Of a DNA stretch of 6,165 nucleotides, positions 4,989-6,165 are shown piece by piece; positions within the stretch are counted from its first letter, which is position 1; each line of letters opens with the position of its first letter. Both the position numbers and the translations under genes were made by a program. The notes beneath the pieces were generated by a model, which searched no databases, was not told the DNA's origin, and saw only the letters and a list, made by a program, of their open reading frames with translations. This DNA is from Rhodospirillaceae bacterium (GTDB taxonomy: Bacteria > Pseudomonadota > Alphaproteobacteria > Rhodospirillales > 2-02-FULL-58-16): the NCBI GenBank assembly GCA_013349695.1, contig DUZD01000233.1:1-6165 (forward strand), in the 5' to 3' direction.

Positions 4989-6165
4989 ATGGCCAGGAAG
5001 TCAAGCAAGGAGCGCATTTTTGAAGGCTTGGGCGTTTCCCCGGGTATCGGGATTGGAGTCGTCCATTTTCGTGAAAGCAGCGCCATTTCCGTGCCCGAGT
5101 ATCGCATTGCCGCCGGCAAAGTGGCCGACGAACGCAGCCGATTCAACGGCGCCGTGAGCCGTGCCCGCGGGCAAATCGGCCGTCTCCGCGCCAAGGCCGG
5201 GACCATGCCGGGTCCGGCGGCGGAAGAACTGGGCTTTCTGCTCGACGCTTATTTCCACATGCTCAAGGATTCACGCCTGGTCCGCCGCGCCGAGCGGCGC
5301 ATCATCGACAATCGCATCAACGCCGAAGCCGCCGTGCAAGTCGAGCTGGAGGAAATCTCCGATAGTTTCATGGCCATGGACGATCCCTATCTCGCCGCCC
5401 GTCTGGACGATATCCGCGAGTTGGCGAGACGCTTGATTAGCAACCTTGCCAAGTCACCTCCCAAGCCGGCGACACATGTGCCCAAGGGGAGCGTCATTGT
5501 CGCCGAGGAACTGACGCCGGCGGACACCGCGCAACTTAACCCCAAACGCATCGCCGGCATCGCCACCCAGCTTGGCGGCGCCGAGGGGCATGCCGCCATC
5601 ATGGCCCGCGCCTTGGGCCTGCCGGCGGTGATGGGGGCGGCCGGCCTGCTCAAAAGCATCAGCGCCGGCGAGGAAATCGTCGTCGATGGCGATAGGGGAC
5701 GCATTGTCGTCAATCCCACGGCGGCGACACGGGCGGCGTTCGAGCACCGTATCCGCGAACGTCAACGCCAGAAAAAACGCTTGTCGCGCCTGCGCCATCA
5801 GCCGGCCGTCACCCGTGATGGCACGAATGTCGTATTGCAGGCAAACGTCGAACTGCCCGCCGAGATGACCTTGGTTTCCCATGTCGGCGCCACCGGCATC
5901 GGGCTTTTGCGCAGCGAGTTCATGTTCATGAACCGCGACGACATTCCCGCCGAGGAAGAGCAATACCGAATCCTCAAGGGCTTTGTCGAAAGCATGGAGG
6001 GCCGTCCCGTGACCGTGCGAACGCTGGACGTCGGCGGCGAGAAGACCGCCGCGGCGTTGATGGGGGAATACGGCGCCAGCGCCTCTTCGGCGCTCGGCTT
6101 GCGCGGCATCCGCCTGTCGCTTTCCCGCACCGACGTTCTCGAGAGCCAATTCCAAGCCATTCTCA
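4989..6165 (+). CDS. ptsI: PTS Enzyme I (PEP-protein phosphotransferase), 3' end beyond the window
   Basis: The first 392 residues of Enzyme I are visible, out of a usual ~570-590, and the frame stays open to the window end. EI autophosphorylates from PEP and passes phosphate to HPr. The protein starts directly with the EI N-terminal domain (FEGLGVSPGIGIG), so it lacks the GAF domain of nitrogen-type EI (PtsP). The phospho-His is H201 in GGAEGHAAIMARALGLPAV; Glu occupies a position that is usually Thr or Asn in this signature. The PEP-binding barrel begins near 275, with GIGLLRSEFMFM (R308) and RTLDVGGEK (R344). The later motif usually read as NPxLGxRxIR appears as SSALGLRGIR, with Ser-Ser at 366-367. 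The ATG at 4989 lies 13 bases after the ptsH stop. AAGG (4975-4978), 10 bases upstream, may serve as Shine-Dalgarno, and a stronger GAGGAGGG lies at 4964-4971 inside ptsH. It is probably the last step of one manX-ptsH-ptsI transcript. Confidence 0.93.
   Translation, partial: MARKSSKERIFEGLGVSPGIGIGVVHFRESSAISVPEYRIAAGKVADERSRFNGAVSRARGQIGRLRAKAGTMPGPAAEELGFLLDAYFHMLKDSRLVRRAERRIIDNRINAEAAVQVELEEISDSFMAMDDPYLAARLDDIRELARRLISNLAKSPPKPATHVPKGSVIVAEELTPADTAQLNPKRIAGIATQLGGAEGHAAIMARALGLPAVMGAAGLLKSISAGEEIVVDGDRGRIVVNPTAATRAAFEHRIRERQRQKKRLSRLRHQPAVTRDGTNVVLQANVELPAEMTLVSHVGATGIGLLRSEFMFMNRDDIPAEEEQYRILKGFVESMEGRPVTVRTLDVGGEKTAAALMGEYGASASSALGLRGIRLSLSRTDVLESQFQAIL

Noticed and set aside
4499..5206. 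235-codon minus-strand open frame across ptsH and ptsI
   Set aside because: It is the shadow of two genes with clear catalytic motifs; its product has no recognisable domain and it spans a gene junction.
5454..6155. 233-codon minus-strand open frame opposite ptsI
   Set aside because: It is a low-complexity Gly/Ala/Arg-rich antisense of the EI gene, with no supporting motif.
1..6165. CRISPR arrays, tRNA or rRNA genes, insertion sequences, attachment sites
   Set aside because: I saw no regularly spaced repeats, cloverleaf-like sequence, transposase motifs or terminal inverted repeats on either strand.

Overview
The window is a compact, almost fully coding stretch of a GC-rich genome. Every gene I can support lies on the + strand. 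The order is chvI, chvG, hprK (short form), rapZ, a mannose-family EIIA gene (manX type), ptsH and the 5' part of ptsI. This order, together with the roughly 145-residue HPr kinase lacking the usual N-terminal domain, is characteristic of Alphaproteobacteria. An EI gene directly after the HPr gene, instead of the ahcY gene often found there in rhizobia, suggests a Rhodospirillales-like lineage. That last point is inference from recalled gene orders, not from a search.

Layout. Positions 1-272 form an upstream region with no supportable gene. It holds a perfect 7-bp hairpin with a GGAA tetraloop (41-58), a tentative promoter (197-225) and a strong Shine-Dalgarno before chvI. Positions 273-2614 hold the overlapping two-component pair chvI/chvG. 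Positions 2615-2695 are an AT-richer gap of 81 bases. Positions 2696-4123 hold hprK and rapZ, two P-loop proteins, with a consensus TATAAT box in the 3' end of hprK that may start rapZ transcription. Positions 4155-6165 hold manX, ptsH and ptsI, tightly spaced and probably translationally coupled. The window ends inside ptsI after 392 codons.

How the genes work together. PtsI takes phosphate from PEP and passes it to HPr and on to the mannose-type EIIA. No membrane permease components (EIIB, EIIC, EIID) are seen, so this looks like a regulatory phosphorelay and not a sugar importer. HprK can phosphorylate HPr on its regulatory serine and so links the relay to metabolic state. ChvG/ChvI is an envelope and acid-stress two-component system that in this class is genetically linked to the PTS. 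RapZ is a nucleotide-binding protein that in enterobacteria controls small-RNA-dependent amino-sugar synthesis; its role in this class is less clear.

I did not find an obviously new system; this is a known conserved cluster. The points that depart from expectation are: an approximately 50-residue Arg-rich, poorly coding-looking N-terminal extension on HPr, beside a good ribosome-binding site whose GTG is one base out of frame; Tyr replacing the conserved His near the start of HprK; loss of the Asn-Pro pair in a PEP-site motif of EI; and the two non-coding signals named above.
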